Counted from the first letter of the stretch, positions 21,869 through 33,000 are shown. The stretch is DNA of 64,000 nt from Pleodorina starrii (GCA_030267565.1 BRXU01000060.1:183578-247577), one strand, 5' to 3'. Numbers and translations are program-made. Notes: generated by a model from the sequence alone, not told the origin.

Positions 21869-24800
21869 CAGGGGCACCGCGAGGGCATTAGGCACATGTT
21901 AGACGAACACAAACCGGACGTAGTGGTACTGACGGAAACCAAAATGAGTGCCCACCACCGGCGAGCCATCGCCGGGGTGAAGCGCACTCTGCAACCCTAC
22001 CAGACATACATGAGTAACCACCCGCACGACAGTAACCCCACTACACGGCAGGCAGGAGTGATGATTGGCGTGGCAGACCGCTTCAATCGCCAGGGCAGCG
22101 CAACAGCAGAACCTGTGCCCTCAGAGCTCAGCGGGTACATAGTACACGTGCGTATCGCGCCCCCGGGCAGTACGGCTTTGCACGTCATAGGGGTATACTG
22201 CCCGGCCGACCCCGCCGCCAGGCAGAAGATATACGACTATGGGCGGGCGGCGGCGACGCAAGCCAACGCTAAGGGCGAACACCTAGTGATGGCGGGCGAC
22301 TGGAATGCAACACTCAAACTGAGCGATCGGTCGACAGGCACCTGTAACGCGACGGACCGAGCGCACCGACGCTTCTCGATCGAGACAGACCTAAAACCGG
22401 TAGACACGGTGCGCCGCGAGTACACATACACACAAACACAGCAGGGACACGACACCCACCACAGCCGCATCGACGATGTCCTCCTCGCCGCTCAGACCAG
22501 CGCCGCTGCGGCAATGGAAGGAAAGGCGTACGAACAAGTATACGAATGTGGGGGAAACTTTGACCACAAACCGCTCTGCACCTTCCTGCCCCTAGCCGGC
22601 ATCCGGCTCCTACCCGCCCCCGCTGCCCAACCCCCCCCAGATCACACCCCAGGCTCCTGGAGCCGGATCCAACTACCCGTACAAAAAGAGAGCAAAACCA
22701 AAGCACGCATGGAGATGGAGGCGACGCTCACAGATGCAATCGCTCACCTGCTGGATGGACTTCGACCCGCTCACGAGGTCATATCGGCCGCATCCACACA
22801 ACTGGAGCGTGCGGCGTGCAAAGAGGACGCCAGGCAGATCCTCGCCCACCTGCGCGGCCACGAAGCCGTCCAAACAACGAACGTCGCCTCCCTAAGTCAC
22901 GAGCTCGGATCACTACTGATGCGTTGCCTCGGGATCCTTGAAAGCCACTGCGAACACAAGCCCCCCCGCACGGGGCGCCTGCACGCACGAAGAGGCACGG
23001 GCAAGCGCATATCTCGTCTGTACGATGAACACAAGGCGCTGAAATGCGAACTCACCCGCATACTACGCGCGCCACGACCGGATACCCCAACCCACCCGGC
23101 ACCCGACGTCCCGCGCCCGGAAAACACCGACGCAGCGACCCCACAACCCCCACCCCGACCCACCCAGCTGATCGCCCCTGAAAACCCCAACCCACCTGAA
23201 ATAACGGCCGCCCGAGCGCGCGACGACCCGGAGCTCCGAGAAACACCAGAGACCAGCGCCCTGCGGGCCGCGATTAGAGAGAACGGAGAGGATATTCGGA
23301 AACTGACTACGGAAACCCGTAAACTACACGCGAGCAAAGCAAGAAAACAGTTCCAGCGCCTCCTAGCCAAGAAACCGAAGCAAGCACACAAACAAATTCT
23401 CGAGCCCGACGATCAGCCGCGCGGCATCACGGCCATCCGCCACCCCGCCGATGGACACCTGTGCACAACTTCCGAAGGCATCCTCGACGCCCTCCATACA
23501 CACTTTGAGTCCCTAGCCCGGCCCATCTCCGGACCCCGCACTGGCAAGTACCACCCGAGCGAAGCCCCCCGAAACTATCCCTGGGAGACGCCGGGGGCGC
23601 CGGACCCTCTAAAACGGGGATTAGCCCGATGGGACAGCGCACCCCCGTCCCTCCTCCCGGGCATCATGGATCCATGCAACTTTCGCGCATGCCTAGACCA
23701 TCTCGCCCGCAACAAAGCCCCCGGGCCAGACGGCATACCCAACGAGCTGCTGCAGACACTCCCCACCGACCTCCAAACCGCAATTCACCACCTGATTACC
23801 GCCATGTGGGTTAAGGCCGAAATCCCCCCGCACTGGACACGACAGATCCAAAACGTACTACACGCCATCGAGGACGCCGGCCTAACCAGTCGAGACCTCT
23901 ACCTACTATATATCGATTTCACGTCGGCATTTAACACCATAAATAATGATAAATTGCTTATGATCATGTACGACCTAGGATATCCCGAGGACCTAATCGA
24001 GGTGGTCGCGAACCTGTACTCGCGCGCCACCACACGCATACGAACCGAACATGGCTGCACCGCAGACATCGCAATCGAACGTGGCACAATCCAGGGCGAC
24101 ACACTATCACCCGTACTATTTATCATTTACATGGAGCCACTCCTCAGATGGTTACACAGCGGAGGCCGAGGATACCGCTACGGCTGCCTCCAAGTGGACG
24201 AAAACGACCGACACCACTTCAGCTCGGGAGCCTTCGCGGACGACCTAGTGGTCCTCACGAATACCGTGTCAGACATGCGCGCCCAGTGCACAAAAATTGA
24301 GCGCTACGCGCGCTGGGGAGCACTCAAGGTCAATGTAAGCAAGTGCCAACTGCAAGGCATTCTGCACGGCCGCGCGCGTTCAGACACTGATCTGAGTCGA
24401 GGCCCCGGTACGCAGAAATACAAGGCTGTCCTAGAACGCCTCCTGAAAAACCAAATTCGGATCGACGACGTACCCATCCCGTACGAACCCCCAACCGGAT
24501 CATATAAGTACCTCGGCGTACACATCACCCCTACCCTGGATTGGACGACACAGGTGGCCTATACGCGCGCCGAAATAGACCGACGGGGGCAAAGCATACA
24601 AAACTCCCTCGCAACCCCAGATCAACGCATAAACATGATCAAAACCCTCATTCACCCCTTTGTGGCGTACAGCCTGCCTACCATGGCGTACACCCCGCAC
24701 GACATCGCTAGCCTCGACGCCCAAATCGCCGGCATCGCCAAACGCAGCTACGGACTCAAGATGGGCTTCCCAACCCGCGCCATCCTCGGCCCAATCTCCC

Positions 24801-27800
24801 GACTCGGTCTGGGGGTAGGCACCCTACGTACCCTCTATGCGGTCAGAGCGGCGAAGACGCTTGTCCTGTCCCTCAACGACAAGGGACGCCTTGGGGCAGT
24901 AACCCGAGCCCTCCTGCACCTGCAGAGCCATTACATGGGCACAATACCAGCGCACACATTCAAACGCGAATGCCGGCACTACACCACGCTTAAACAACTT
25001 GCTCTCGTGCATGAAGCCGGTATCGAACTCACGGACAGAGGCAGCACCTACGAGCCGGCGGCGGGCAGCCTCATTCACCTGATCGGGGCGCACAACCCGA
25101 CGGCCGAGCCCAAGGATCTCGCGCTCCTCTTCCGATGCATACAGCCCCTGCTGGAACTTGGCCTGGACCTCAGGGCCCTGAAAGACAAGAACACGGGAGC
25201 GCACATCATCACCACTGACCAGCTGCAACGCATCGGCGGCAGGAAAGTGGGCCCCCGCCATCGGATAGCCCTAAACCAGCTCAGCCTCGCCCTGAACGCT
25301 GACCCCAGTGTGCGGGCCCGGGCACCGCGCCACCGTGGTGTAGCACCCCTGCCCCCCGAACTACGACTCCTCACGGATGACCCACATCTGACTGATATTG
25401 CGAAGGAAGCGATAAGACCCACCCCCATCCCCCACGGAACCCTAAGGAAGTACGTCCGTGCCAAGCCCCGCGACCCGGCCGACACCGTGCCGGCCGCCCC
25501 AGCTGGAATCCCTCCCCCCCGCCCAGGCGCAACAACCCCTCGGGTGGAGACGGGAACCCAAAATGCAGCAACGCCGTCCGGCACCGCAACAACCCCCGAG
25601 TCACGACGCCCGGCCGCCCGGCCAGCCGCCAGGCGACACCAGCCACAGCGGAAGACCGATAGTGAGCTGCTCAAAGCATACCTCCTTCGGCAGAACCTGA
25701 AACCAGTCGACGGTATCACAGATGCCGAGGCCATTGGGTGGGACCCCCGGCAAACCCCACTTACCCTTCAGCACTGCGAACGAATCCTGCGCCACCCGCT
25801 CCACCGGGACCTCACGTCCAAAGTGGGCTCCGCCGAACGGCTCCTCCAGATGCTCCATGGGGAGACGGCGTGGCCTGCGGGGACACCAGTCCAATATGGC
25901 CTAAGCATCACACAGCTTCTCTTCGGGGACCAAGAGAGGGTGGCCTGTATCAAAGCGGAAATCCGCAAACGGGTCGCCGTCAGCACTCCGAAACCCAAGC
26001 GACAACGCACAACCGACTCGGCTACCCGAGACACACACCGAACATACTACCGGGTTGAATGGGAACGTACTGTCATCACTAAAGGGGCAATAGCACTATA
26101 CACCGAGAATGGTTACCACCCCAAGGCGGTGCACCGGTACGAATCCCCCACCGACCCCACCCACCCCGAAACGATAGTCGAGGTAGAATGGGCTCCCACC
26201 GAAGATGAAGAGTTGCGACTGGCCTCGCAAGACAACTGGACAGAGCTGCGGAATGCATTCTGGCATCGGCGCGCCATGGAGGCCGAACAGGACCCAGGTC
26301 GAATGGAAAATGCACGTGACCGCCACCTGACGGAATGGCAACAGCAAGGCAGATGGGAGACTGAATGCCTCAACGTGACCCGAGGCCAACGTCTCCTAAG
26401 GCAGTATGTTGAAATCAACGTGCAACCGGATAACCCGGACCGGGACATCCACCCGCCCGGGCGATACACGGTCCAAATTGGCAATCGCAACGGCACACAC
26501 AGGCATGTACCATGGGACGGCAGTGGGGACATACCCGATGGACTGCAAGCCATTGGGATGGCATTCGTATACGATCCCCAAGGGCGCTGCGTCGGCCAGC
26601 TGTCGGCAAGCCGCCTCCGCAGCCTGTGGCTCCGGTACAGCGACGCCCAACAGAAACGCCCGGAAGAGCACGCACAGATCGCGGCCGCGGGTGGCTTCGC
26701 GGAGGATGTCGCACGCCTCCTCCTGCGGTATCGGGACGGAGGGGGCACCAAAGCACACCCCATTCGAGAGGCCCATGAGCGGAGGATATCTGAACGGCTG
26801 ATGAAACGCCTCATGACCGCGCTGGGCGCCGCAACAGAGCGCTTTGCATCCCCCCTCAACGTAGCAGACAGCACCGCCATCTACTACTCGCGGTACCCAG
26901 AAGATCAGCTCTTCGGAGCCAACCACGACGCGTATTCGCAACCGTGTACGGGCATATCCGTCGCGCACCCTGAACCTAAGCCGGACGAGGGGCATCATGC
27001 ACTGCGATGGGCGCTAGGCTGGGCCGACGCGACACGGAGCACAGATAACCCCACCGCTACCCTACTCCTGCTGCCCACGTCCCAAACGGCGCCCTACACC
27101 CGCTACCTCACCCACCCGCTGGTCACTATGATCGGTACAATAGACGCATTTTCAGGAACGGGGGACCTCTACAGCGAAGTGAGCGTAGACGCTCCAAAAC
27201 CCTACCCAAACGGACTCACCCTACTCCTGGTTAGCAATGAATCCGGCCGCGCGTACGGTACCAGCCTCCGCCGAGCGCTTGCTATGACGGCAGCCCGCCA
27301 CGTCGCCACTGGCCCCGCCCTCTCCTGGACACCCCCCCAATGGGTGCGCAAGAGGGTGCGCAGTATGTCCGAGAAACCACCCGCCGCGGCGGTGCCCTCC
27401 CGTACGTGCGACAACATCCCCACGGAAGAGGGAAGCGCCACGTTCCTGGCATTTTCTGCCAAATATGCGCTGCGATACAACGCCCAAGACGCCATATACA
27501 CAGATGGGTCAGTGCAAAAGATTAAAGATGGCGAAGAGGAAAGACATCTCCTGGGAGCCGCGGCGGTTGACGCACTTACCAACACAACGCTCCACATAGA
27601 TGTGAATGCAGGACACCAGGGCTGCCAAACTATCACACGGTGCGAACTGAGTGCCATCCATCAGGGTCTCCAGATGCGCAGAGGCACGCTGCAAGACGAA
27701 GCTCACCTAACTATCTGGACGGATTCTGCCGCGTCTCTACATCTCATTAAAAAGATGATAAACAATCCACATAAGCTTCAGCTTAGCAAGCATAAGGCGC

Positions 27801-29008
27801 TGCTTGAGCAAATCGTATTAATACTTAAACGACGAGCGGCCTGTAACCTGAAGACTTCTTTGCTTAAAGTGAAAGCCCACACTGGGGTAACGTACAACGA
27901 GAAAGCGGACAAAGCAGCCGTACAAGCCGCGCGGGGACTCTCCAAGCTGGACCCCGAAGCGCTGAGCGCAACCGAAACCTCAGACAATAATCCACGAAGC
28001 CAACACTGGTGGCTGCGGAAAATGGCTGGGCCTGAGAAGAATGCTGGGCACTATGCTAACGACCTTAACCGCGGTATCGAGTCCCTGGTCAACCCGGAGA
28101 CCCACTCGGGATACACGAACGAAACAGATTACATTAAATACGTCGCCAACACCCTGCCCGACCTCGACATAAGCACCAGCACTCGAACTTTACAGCGCAA
28201 GGCGGGTCGACACAAGCATGTCAAACGATGCTTCGACTACCTGTATGGCCAGCTATGGAGCGCCAAGCTGGCGAGCCGATTTAAGAAACCATTGGCACCT
28301 GGATGCCCCGCGTCGTTAGGACACTGCCCCCTGTGCAACCATCTCGACTCCGGGGCGCACATCCTCGGAGGATGCCTTCACCCCCGAATGCGAGCCCTGT
28401 ACATACAGCGGCACAACAAGGCGGTCCAGACAATTACCAGTACGCTAGCCCGGGGGTCCCACGGAGGCTGCTATATTATAATGGACGCCGGCCCCGCGGA
28501 CACCCGACCAGACTACGTGGCTGGCACACGCCTGCCCAAATGGCTGCTCCCGGAAATTGCGGATGAGAAACGCCTCAAGATGCGGCCCGATATACTCCTT
28601 ATACCCGACATCCCCCTTCACGAAGCGCGAGCGCCAGGGTACATGGGACCCCCAGACCCCAGTCAACACACAGTACACATTATTGAGGTCGGCTACACCG
28701 CTGACACAAACCACACACAGAAACAGCACGACAAGGCCGAACAACATGCAGAACTGGCCAAACGCCTCACGGAAGCCGGATGGAAGGTCCGCTACACAAC
28801 ACAGGAAGCCATCAGCCTCGGCTTCGCGGGTACCATAAGAAAGGACCTACACCCTCTACTCCACAACCTAGGCACGGGCAGCAAGGAAGCCCGCACCTGC
28901 TGCAACGACCTCCACGACCATGCAGTTAGAACACTCAACACTATCGTTATAACCCGCAGGCAAATGGAACGTAACCCCCACGCGGAACCGCAACCGGCAG
29001 GCACATAA
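21869..29008 (+). CDS. Retrotransposon polyprotein: APE, RT, RNase H, CCHC, RLE
   Basis: A frame of about 2,380 codons, open back into U1 to an ATG at 21764 (residue 1 below). Residues ~36-280 are an AP-type endonuclease (KPDVVVLTETK, GDWNAT, SRIDDVL, FDHKPL) lacking its first strand. Reverse transcriptase covers ~640-930: KAPGPDG, YIDFTSAFNTI (motif A), GTIQGDTLSP (B), AFADDLV (C), YKYLGVH. The fingers motifs RPI-L and Q-GFR are missing between PPHW and TRQ (about residue 690), an in-frame deletion of roughly 65-70 residues that should abolish activity. Residues ~1690-1830 hold a FASPLN domain of uncertain nature. RNase H is at ~1905-2050 (TDGS, CELSA, WTDSAASL, KVKAHTG). CX2CX7HX4C is at ~2188, followed by a restriction-like endonuclease (RPDILLIPD, IIEVGYT, then K) to residue 2414. 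Confidence 0.85.
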   Translation, partial: QGHREGIRHMLDEHKPDVVVLTETKMSAHHRRAIAGVKRTLQPYQTYMSNHPHDSNPTTRQAGVMIGVADRFNRQGSATAEPVPSELSGYIVHVRIAPPGSTALHVIGVYCPADPAARQKIYDYGRAAATQANAKGEHLVMAGDWNATLKLSDRSTGTCNATDRAHRRFSIETDLKPVDTVRREYTYTQTQQGHDTHHSRIDDVLLAAQTSAAAAMEGKAYEQVYECGGNFDHKPLCTFLPLAGIRLLPAPAAQPPPDHTPGSWSRIQLPVQKESKTKARMEMEATLTDAIAHLLDGLRPAHEVISAASTQLERAACKEDARQILAHLRGHEAVQTTNVASLSHELGSLLMRCLGILESHCEHKPPRTGRLHARRGTGKRISRLYDEHKALKCELTRILRAPRPDTPTHPAPDVPRPENTDAATPQPPPRPTQLIAPENPNPPEITAARARDDPELRETPETSALRAAIRENGEDIRKLTTETRKLHASKARKQFQRLLAKKPKQAHKQILEPDDQPRGITAIRHPADGHLCTTSEGILDALHTHFESLARPISGPRTGKYHPSEAPRNYPWETPGAPDPLKRGLARWDSAPPSLLPGIMDPCNFRACLDHLARNKAPGPDGIPNELLQTLPTDLQTAIHHLITAMWVKAEIPPHWTRQIQNVLHAIEDAGLTSRDLYLLYIDFTSAFNTINNDKLLMIMYDLGYPEDLIEVVANLYSRATTRIRTEHGCTADIAIERGTIQGDTLSPVLFIIYMEPLLRWLHSGGRGYRYGCLQVDENDRHHFSSGAFADDLVVLTNTVSDMRAQCTKIERYARWGALKVNVSKCQLQGILHGRARSDTDLSRGPGTQKYKAVLERLLKNQIRIDDVPIPYEPPTGSYKYLGVHITPTLDWTTQVAYTRAEIDRRGQSIQNSLATPDQRINMIKTLIHPFVAYSLPTMAYTPHDIASLDAQIAGIAKRSYGLKMGFPTRAILGPISRLGLGVGTLRTLYAVRAAKTLVLSLNDKGRLGAVTRALLHLQSHYMGTIPAHTFKRECRHYTTLKQLALVHEAGIELTDRGSTYEPAAGSLIHLIGAHNPTAEPKDLALLFRCIQPLLELGLDLRALKDKNTGAHIITTDQLQRIGGRKVGPRHRIALNQLSLALNADPSVRARAPRHRGVAPLPPELRLLTDDPHLTDIAKEAIRPTPIPHGTLRKYVRAKPRDPADTVPAAPAGIPPPRPGATTPRVETGTQNAATPSGTATTPESRRPAARPAARRHQPQRKTDSELLKAYLLRQNLKPVDGITDAEAIGWDPRQTPLTLQHCERILRHPLHRDLTSKVGSAERLLQMLHGETAWPAGTPVQYGLSITQLLFGDQERVACIKAEIRKRVAVSTPKPKRQRTTDSATRDTHRTYYRVEWERTVITKGAIALYTENGYHPKAVHRYESPTDPTHPETIVEVEWAPTEDEELRLASQDNWTELRNAFWHRRAMEAEQDPGRMENARDRHLTEWQQQGRWETECLNVTRGQRLLRQYVEINVQPDNPDRDIHPPGRYTVQIGNRNGTHRHVPWDGSGDIPDGLQAIGMAFVYDPQGRCVGQLSASRLRSLWLRYSDAQQKRPEEHAQIAAAGGFAEDVARLLLRYRDGGGTKAHPIREAHERRISERLMKRLMTALGAATERFASPLNVADSTAIYYSRYPEDQLFGANHDAYSQPCTGISVAHPEPKPDEGHHALRWALGWADATRSTDNPTATLLLLPTSQTAPYTRYLTHPLVTMIGTIDAFSGTGDLYSEVSVDAPKPYPNGLTLLLVSNESGRAYGTSLRRALAMTAARHVATGPALSWTPPQWVRKRVRSMSEKPPAAAVPSRTCDNIPTEEGSATFLAFSAKYALRYNAQDAIYTDGSVQKIKDGEEERHLLGAAAVDALTNTTLHIDVNAGHQGCQTITRCELSAIHQGLQMRRGTLQDEAHLTIWTDSAASLHLIKKMINNPHKLQLSKHKALLEQIVLILKRRAACNLKTSLLKVKAHTGVTYNEKADKAAVQAARGLSKLDPEALSATETSDNNPRSQHWWLRKMAGPEKNAGHYANDLNRGIESLVNPETHSGYTNETDYIKYVANTLPDLDISTSTRTLQRKAGRHKHVKRCFDYLYGQLWSAKLASRFKKPLAPGCPASLGHCPLCNHLDSGAHILGGCLHPRMRALYIQRHNKAVQTITSTLARGSHGGCYIIMDAGPADTRPDYVAGTRLPKWLLPEIADEKRLKMRPDILLIPDIPLHEARAPGYMGPPDPSQHTVHIIEVGYTADTNHTQKQHDKAEQHAELAKRLTEAGWKVRYTTQEAISLGFAGTIRKDLHPLLHNLGTGSKEARTCCNDLHDHAVRTLNTIVITRRQMERNPHAEPQPAGT

Positions 29009-29147
29009 CCAACGACAGACCAGTCTCAAAGTTCCTCGCGGTGGTGGGGGGGGGACTGGGACCGGGGAAACCCGTCACCCCACCCCCTCTGCTCCCATAA
29101 CCCACGCCTCGGCTCCCGGCCGGGCGTATCATTATTATTATTATTAT
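29009..29147 (+). other. 3' UTR and ATT tail of the retrotransposon
   Basis: About 120 bp of GC-rich sequence, including a run of nine G followed by complementary C-rich sequence, then six ATT repeats. In target-primed elements such 3' sequence is the part recognised by the reverse transcriptase. Confidence 0.7.
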
Positions 29148-29328
29148 TAAGGCTGAGGATCTGCGCACTGCGCGACCTCGGCACCCAATCGTTTGTTCCG
29201 TACACCCATCTCCATGGGGGAGACACACATGCATATCGAATGGATGTCATTTGCAGGGACTTATTAGTTATTACCAGGCTTTCCATTTGCACAGGCCCAC
29301 AATCCGTTTGGCAATAAAATTGGGTTGC

Positions 29329-30054
29329 AAGTGCGTCGTGGCCGCGATGCACGCGGTGCTGCTGCTAGTGGCCACTAAATCGCGGTCCTTGGTCATTTAC
29401 AGAGAGCACAGCCAGTCACTGCGGTTGCAGCAGCGGCGGCGGCAATGTCCCACTCCTCCACAGTGCAAGCGGTCTCTTTCACAGCGCTCTTTGGTATCAC
29501 TGGGTCGCTTGGCCCCCCCCCTCCCCTTACAAACCAATCCGGCCCAAGCGAAGCCCCTCGTTAAAACCACATACAGCAATTCGCACTCACGCATTTGTAC
29601 CCTTCCGCCGACCGAAAAGCTGCTGCACCCCGCATCCCTCACCCCCCGCGTGCTGCGGGGCGGCACCCCAGAGATTCAACTTGGTATACTACTTCCGAGT
29701 AAACAAAGGCACTTGATTATGGACAGCAACCGGCCGACCTGGCCAGCAAGCGTGGCGTGGTTGGTATCACTACGCAATGCGAACAATGTGATGCAGCTGC
29801 CCCATTCCGTCGAACCTTCACCAATCCATATATGGGCGCCGGCCACGGGTGCCGGCATGACAGTACACCGTCCACCCATCAACACCATACCAACACCTCT
29901 GCACCGACACACAGTATGCAATGCGACCCCCAAACGCAACTCACAATCCCTCTTCCCTTCCCTTTCCTTGAATCACGGGGGCGAGAAATGAGGACGAGAC
30001 CAAACTGGCGAAAGGACGGTAACCACCCCCGCCCCTTCCACTCTTCACCTCTCC
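29329..30054. other. Intergenic, no gene recognised
   Basis: No supported gene. It contains TTACA (29393 and 29526 areas), which on the minus strand reads TGTAA, the usual green-algal poly(A) signal; either could serve the nucleoredoxin gene ending at 30055. Confidence 0.4.
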
Positions 30055-33000
30055 TCACTCCTCGTCCTCCTCCTCCTCCTCCTCGTCCTCCCCACCCAGC
30101 GGCCGCCCCTTGCCCAGCCTGCCCGCCTTGAAGTCCGCAACCACACCCGCCAGCCCCGCCTCGCTGACCTCCACGCCCTGCGCCCCCAGATCCCAAGTCG
30201 CCTGGCTGCCGGGCACATCCAGAAGCAACGCCGTGTGGGCCCCCGCCTCCCGCTTCACGCCGCCGGCGAACTCCAGCACTCGCTCCGTCAGACTGTCCTC
30301 CGCCGTGGCCCACATGAAACTCCAATCCCCACCGCCGTTCGACGATCGGGTCGCCGACGCCACCGGCCCCAGCACGCGCTGCGCAAAGGCCTCCGCCTCC
30401 GCCGCGCCGCCGCCGGCGGCGGCGGCGTCGACGACGAGCAGCAGCGTGGGGCCGGCGTTGATGTTGGTGACAGTGAAGTCGGTGAGCGGCTCCAGGGGTT
30501 GGCGGCGCCAGGGGAAGCGCGCGCCGGTGGGGTCGGAGGAGACGGCGCCGACGCCCTCGGTGGTGATGACGTTGAACTGCTCGTCCAGTACGACAAGGGT
30601 GGGAATGCCTTCGACCCCGTAGAGCCTGGCGGGGAAGCCGGGTCAGGGTTGGGGAAGGGGGGAAAGGGGTGTGTGTGTGGGGCGAGGGTAACACAAACCA
30701 CACCATTCGATTTGCACAGTCCGGCCAGCCCAGCCACGTTCCAGCCCCACGCACGCTTCTCCACCGCCGTATCCAAAAGACCGCATGCCCCCGCACCACC
30801 CCCACACCATCCCCGCACCACCCCCACAGCACCCCCACAGCACCTACATGTTGAGTTCGCTGATGCGCTTCTTGTCGGCAAACGGCAGCGCCGGCCAGGT
30901 CATGTGGCTGTGGTACTCCTTCCAGGCGGCCGCGTCCCGGTCGCCGCTCACAAACACCGCCTCCACCGCCTTGCCCGCGTCGCGCAGCGCCGCCATCGTC
31001 TCCACCAGCTTGGGTGTGAAGCGGCGGCAGGGCGGGCACCAGGACGCTGAGAAGTACAGCAGCGTGATCTTGCCGGCCAGGCGCTCCAGGGCGGGCACCG
31101 GCGCGGCGTTGGTGTCGGCGCCCGGATCCACCAGCGTAGCGCCCTCCATGATCTGTGCGGGTTGAGCGTTTGTAGGGTTTGGTGCGGCTTCTGGTTTCTA
31201 TAATCCTATTTCGTAGAGACTCGTGCAACAGGGTTTGGGATTTCGAAATGGGTTTATGTATGCTGGAGGAGGTGGAGGAGGGGTGCGGGCCGGGGGTGGG
31301 TTGGATGGGTGAGTGGGTGGGTCAATGGATGGATTCGTGGGCGGGCCCACGCAGCACACCTCGTGCCCCCAGCCTGCCCATCCCATTCTGCTCGCTTTCA
31401 CCGTCGCTTTCGCTTTACGCTCGCTGTCTATCCGGTAGCTTCGCTCGCTGGCTGTAGCAACTTCTCCCAACCCCTTGCCCCCTCCGCCCTCCCCTTTCCC
31501 CTGGTGCTGCCCGCTGCCAATCCCCTCCCTGGTCCACTGGTCCACTGGTCCACTCGCCTGCTGGAAGGTCTTGGGGCGCCAGGGGAAGCCCTCGCAGGAG
31601 GGGTCGTCGCCCAGTGCGTCGCGACCGTTGGCGGTAATGAGGGCGCCGGTCTCCCCGTCCAGAATGATGAGGCTGGGGATGCCGCGGATCTGGAGGGGCC
31701 GGGGGCGATGGAGGGGGTGTTGTATCCTGGGTGCATCATGAAAGTTGTCCTGGTCAGACAACCCCGGCTGGGTACCTATTACTGATAGGTCGTGTGGTAC
31801 AACAGGAGGCGGCGGAGTGCAGGGAGGCGTGTGGGTGGATGGCCGGCCGGTGACCATCACGGAAGGGAGGACGCGCCCGCCTCCCTTTAGTGGTGTGGAG
31901 GTGTGGAGGAGGGGGAGGGGACGTGTGGTGGCCGTTAACCGCCCGCCCCCGGCCCCGCCTCCATCCCTCTCTTCGAACCGTCGGACGCCAACCAACCGCC
32001 GACCTGTAGTACCAACCAACCAATTAACCAACTTGCAGTGCCCTATTACCGGCTTCCCCACCAACCATTACCCTCCCGGAACCCCCCCCCCGCCAAAATC
32101 GCACAGCCCTTTACTTCAACCCGTTCTCTCCGTCCCATCGCTGCAGTTTCACCTTCATTTACCTCCCACCCCCATATATGATATATCCACCCACGCCCAC
32201 TTACACACGTCCATACACCCACCCACCTTGTAAAGCTGCGACAACTCCGCCTTAGCCTCCCGCGCCTCGAAGGGCAGCGCCAGCCAGGGCATCTCACCAA
32301 AGTACTCCTCGAACGACTTCTCGTCGCGGTCGCTGCTCACGAACACGACCTCCCAGTCGGCGGCGCGCGCGTGGGATTCCTTGAAGCCCTTGTATGCGGT
32401 CGCCAGCTGCGGAGTGAAGAAGCGGCAGGGCGGGCACCAGTGCGCGGAGAAGTAGAGCGCGAGGATCTTGTTGGGGCCTGCGGGGGAGAGGTTGAGAGGG
32501 TGCGGCGGGTCGGGAGGCGGAGCTGTCATGTGCAGCGGACGGCACGTATGCGCCCCCGACACCGGGTGTGTGGATGGGTAGTGGGCCTCCTCCACACCTC
32601 TCCCGACAGGGAGAGGTGCGGAGAGAAGGTGCAAAGAACGGGCGGGGTGAGGAGGGGATGAGGAAGGCAGGAGGAAAGGGGGGAGAGGGACGGGGAGGGG
32701 GCGGGGCGCGCACAGAAAGATGCGTCAAGACAGCAAGAGCGACCTCGGCTCGGAAGTTTGAGACAGGTTGGGATGCCTCCGGGGTGTTCACGTGCCACGA
32801 TCGCCGCAGGCAAGGCCACCCGAAGCTCAGGACGACGGCACGATTGCGTGTACCCCTGGGTGCAGAGAGCTCGCAAGGAGAGTAGGTCCGAATAACCAAC
32901 AAACCGTAGATACTCAGCAAATTAAGATAGCCACCCTGGCGGGAGGGCGCCAGTTAGGCGGGGAGAGCTGGTGTTTGCTGCCCTTACTTGAGCCCTATTG

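Larger units (their letters stand above)
21869..29147 (+). mobile_element. Dualen/RandI-like non-LTR retrotransposon in U1
   Basis: A 7.28-kb insertion with no long terminal repeats, one very long frame, a short 3' untranslated part and a tail of ATT trinucleotides (about 29130-29147), flanked by a 7-8 bp target duplication. The 5' end starts inside the endonuclease domain, so the copy is 5'-truncated, as is usual for target-primed insertion. An AP-type endonuclease together with a C-terminal restriction-like endonuclease matches the Dualen/RandI group known from Chlamydomonas. The long frame has no stop codon, so the insertion looks recent. Confidence 0.85.
21716..29184 (+). pseudogene. U1 snRNA gene split by a retrotransposon
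   Basis: The 5' part (21716-21868) has the ATACTTACCTG start, stem-loop II and the Sm site, with the upstream element intact at 21641. The 3' part (29156-29184) is stem-loop IV. Between them sits the 7.3-kb element. The 5' part also has an 18-bp tandem duplication, CCGGCAGGGCTTAATTTT (21823-21840 and 21841-21858), which doubles part of the Sm region. It mixes subfamily features: A-type Sm site and B-type stem-II loop. Confidence 0.93.
20664..29328 (+). repeat. Isolated snRNA-unit fragment interrupted by a retrotransposon
   Basis: Similarity to the array unit begins inside U2 (its last 53 nt), runs through the U2-U1 spacer and U1 to 21868, is broken by the retrotransposon, and resumes at 29148-29328. 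The spacer has diverged by small indels. One 27-bp segment (GTTACCGGTGGCCACTGTAG core) is present in three extra tandem copies around 21,330-21,415. Confidence 0.93.

Noticed and set aside
21716..21900. U1-retrotransposon chimera made by template switching (like U6-L1 chimeras)
   Set aside because: The U1 upstream element and array spacer precede it, and stem-loop IV with the downstream spacer follows the element, so it is an insertion into a genomic U1 gene.
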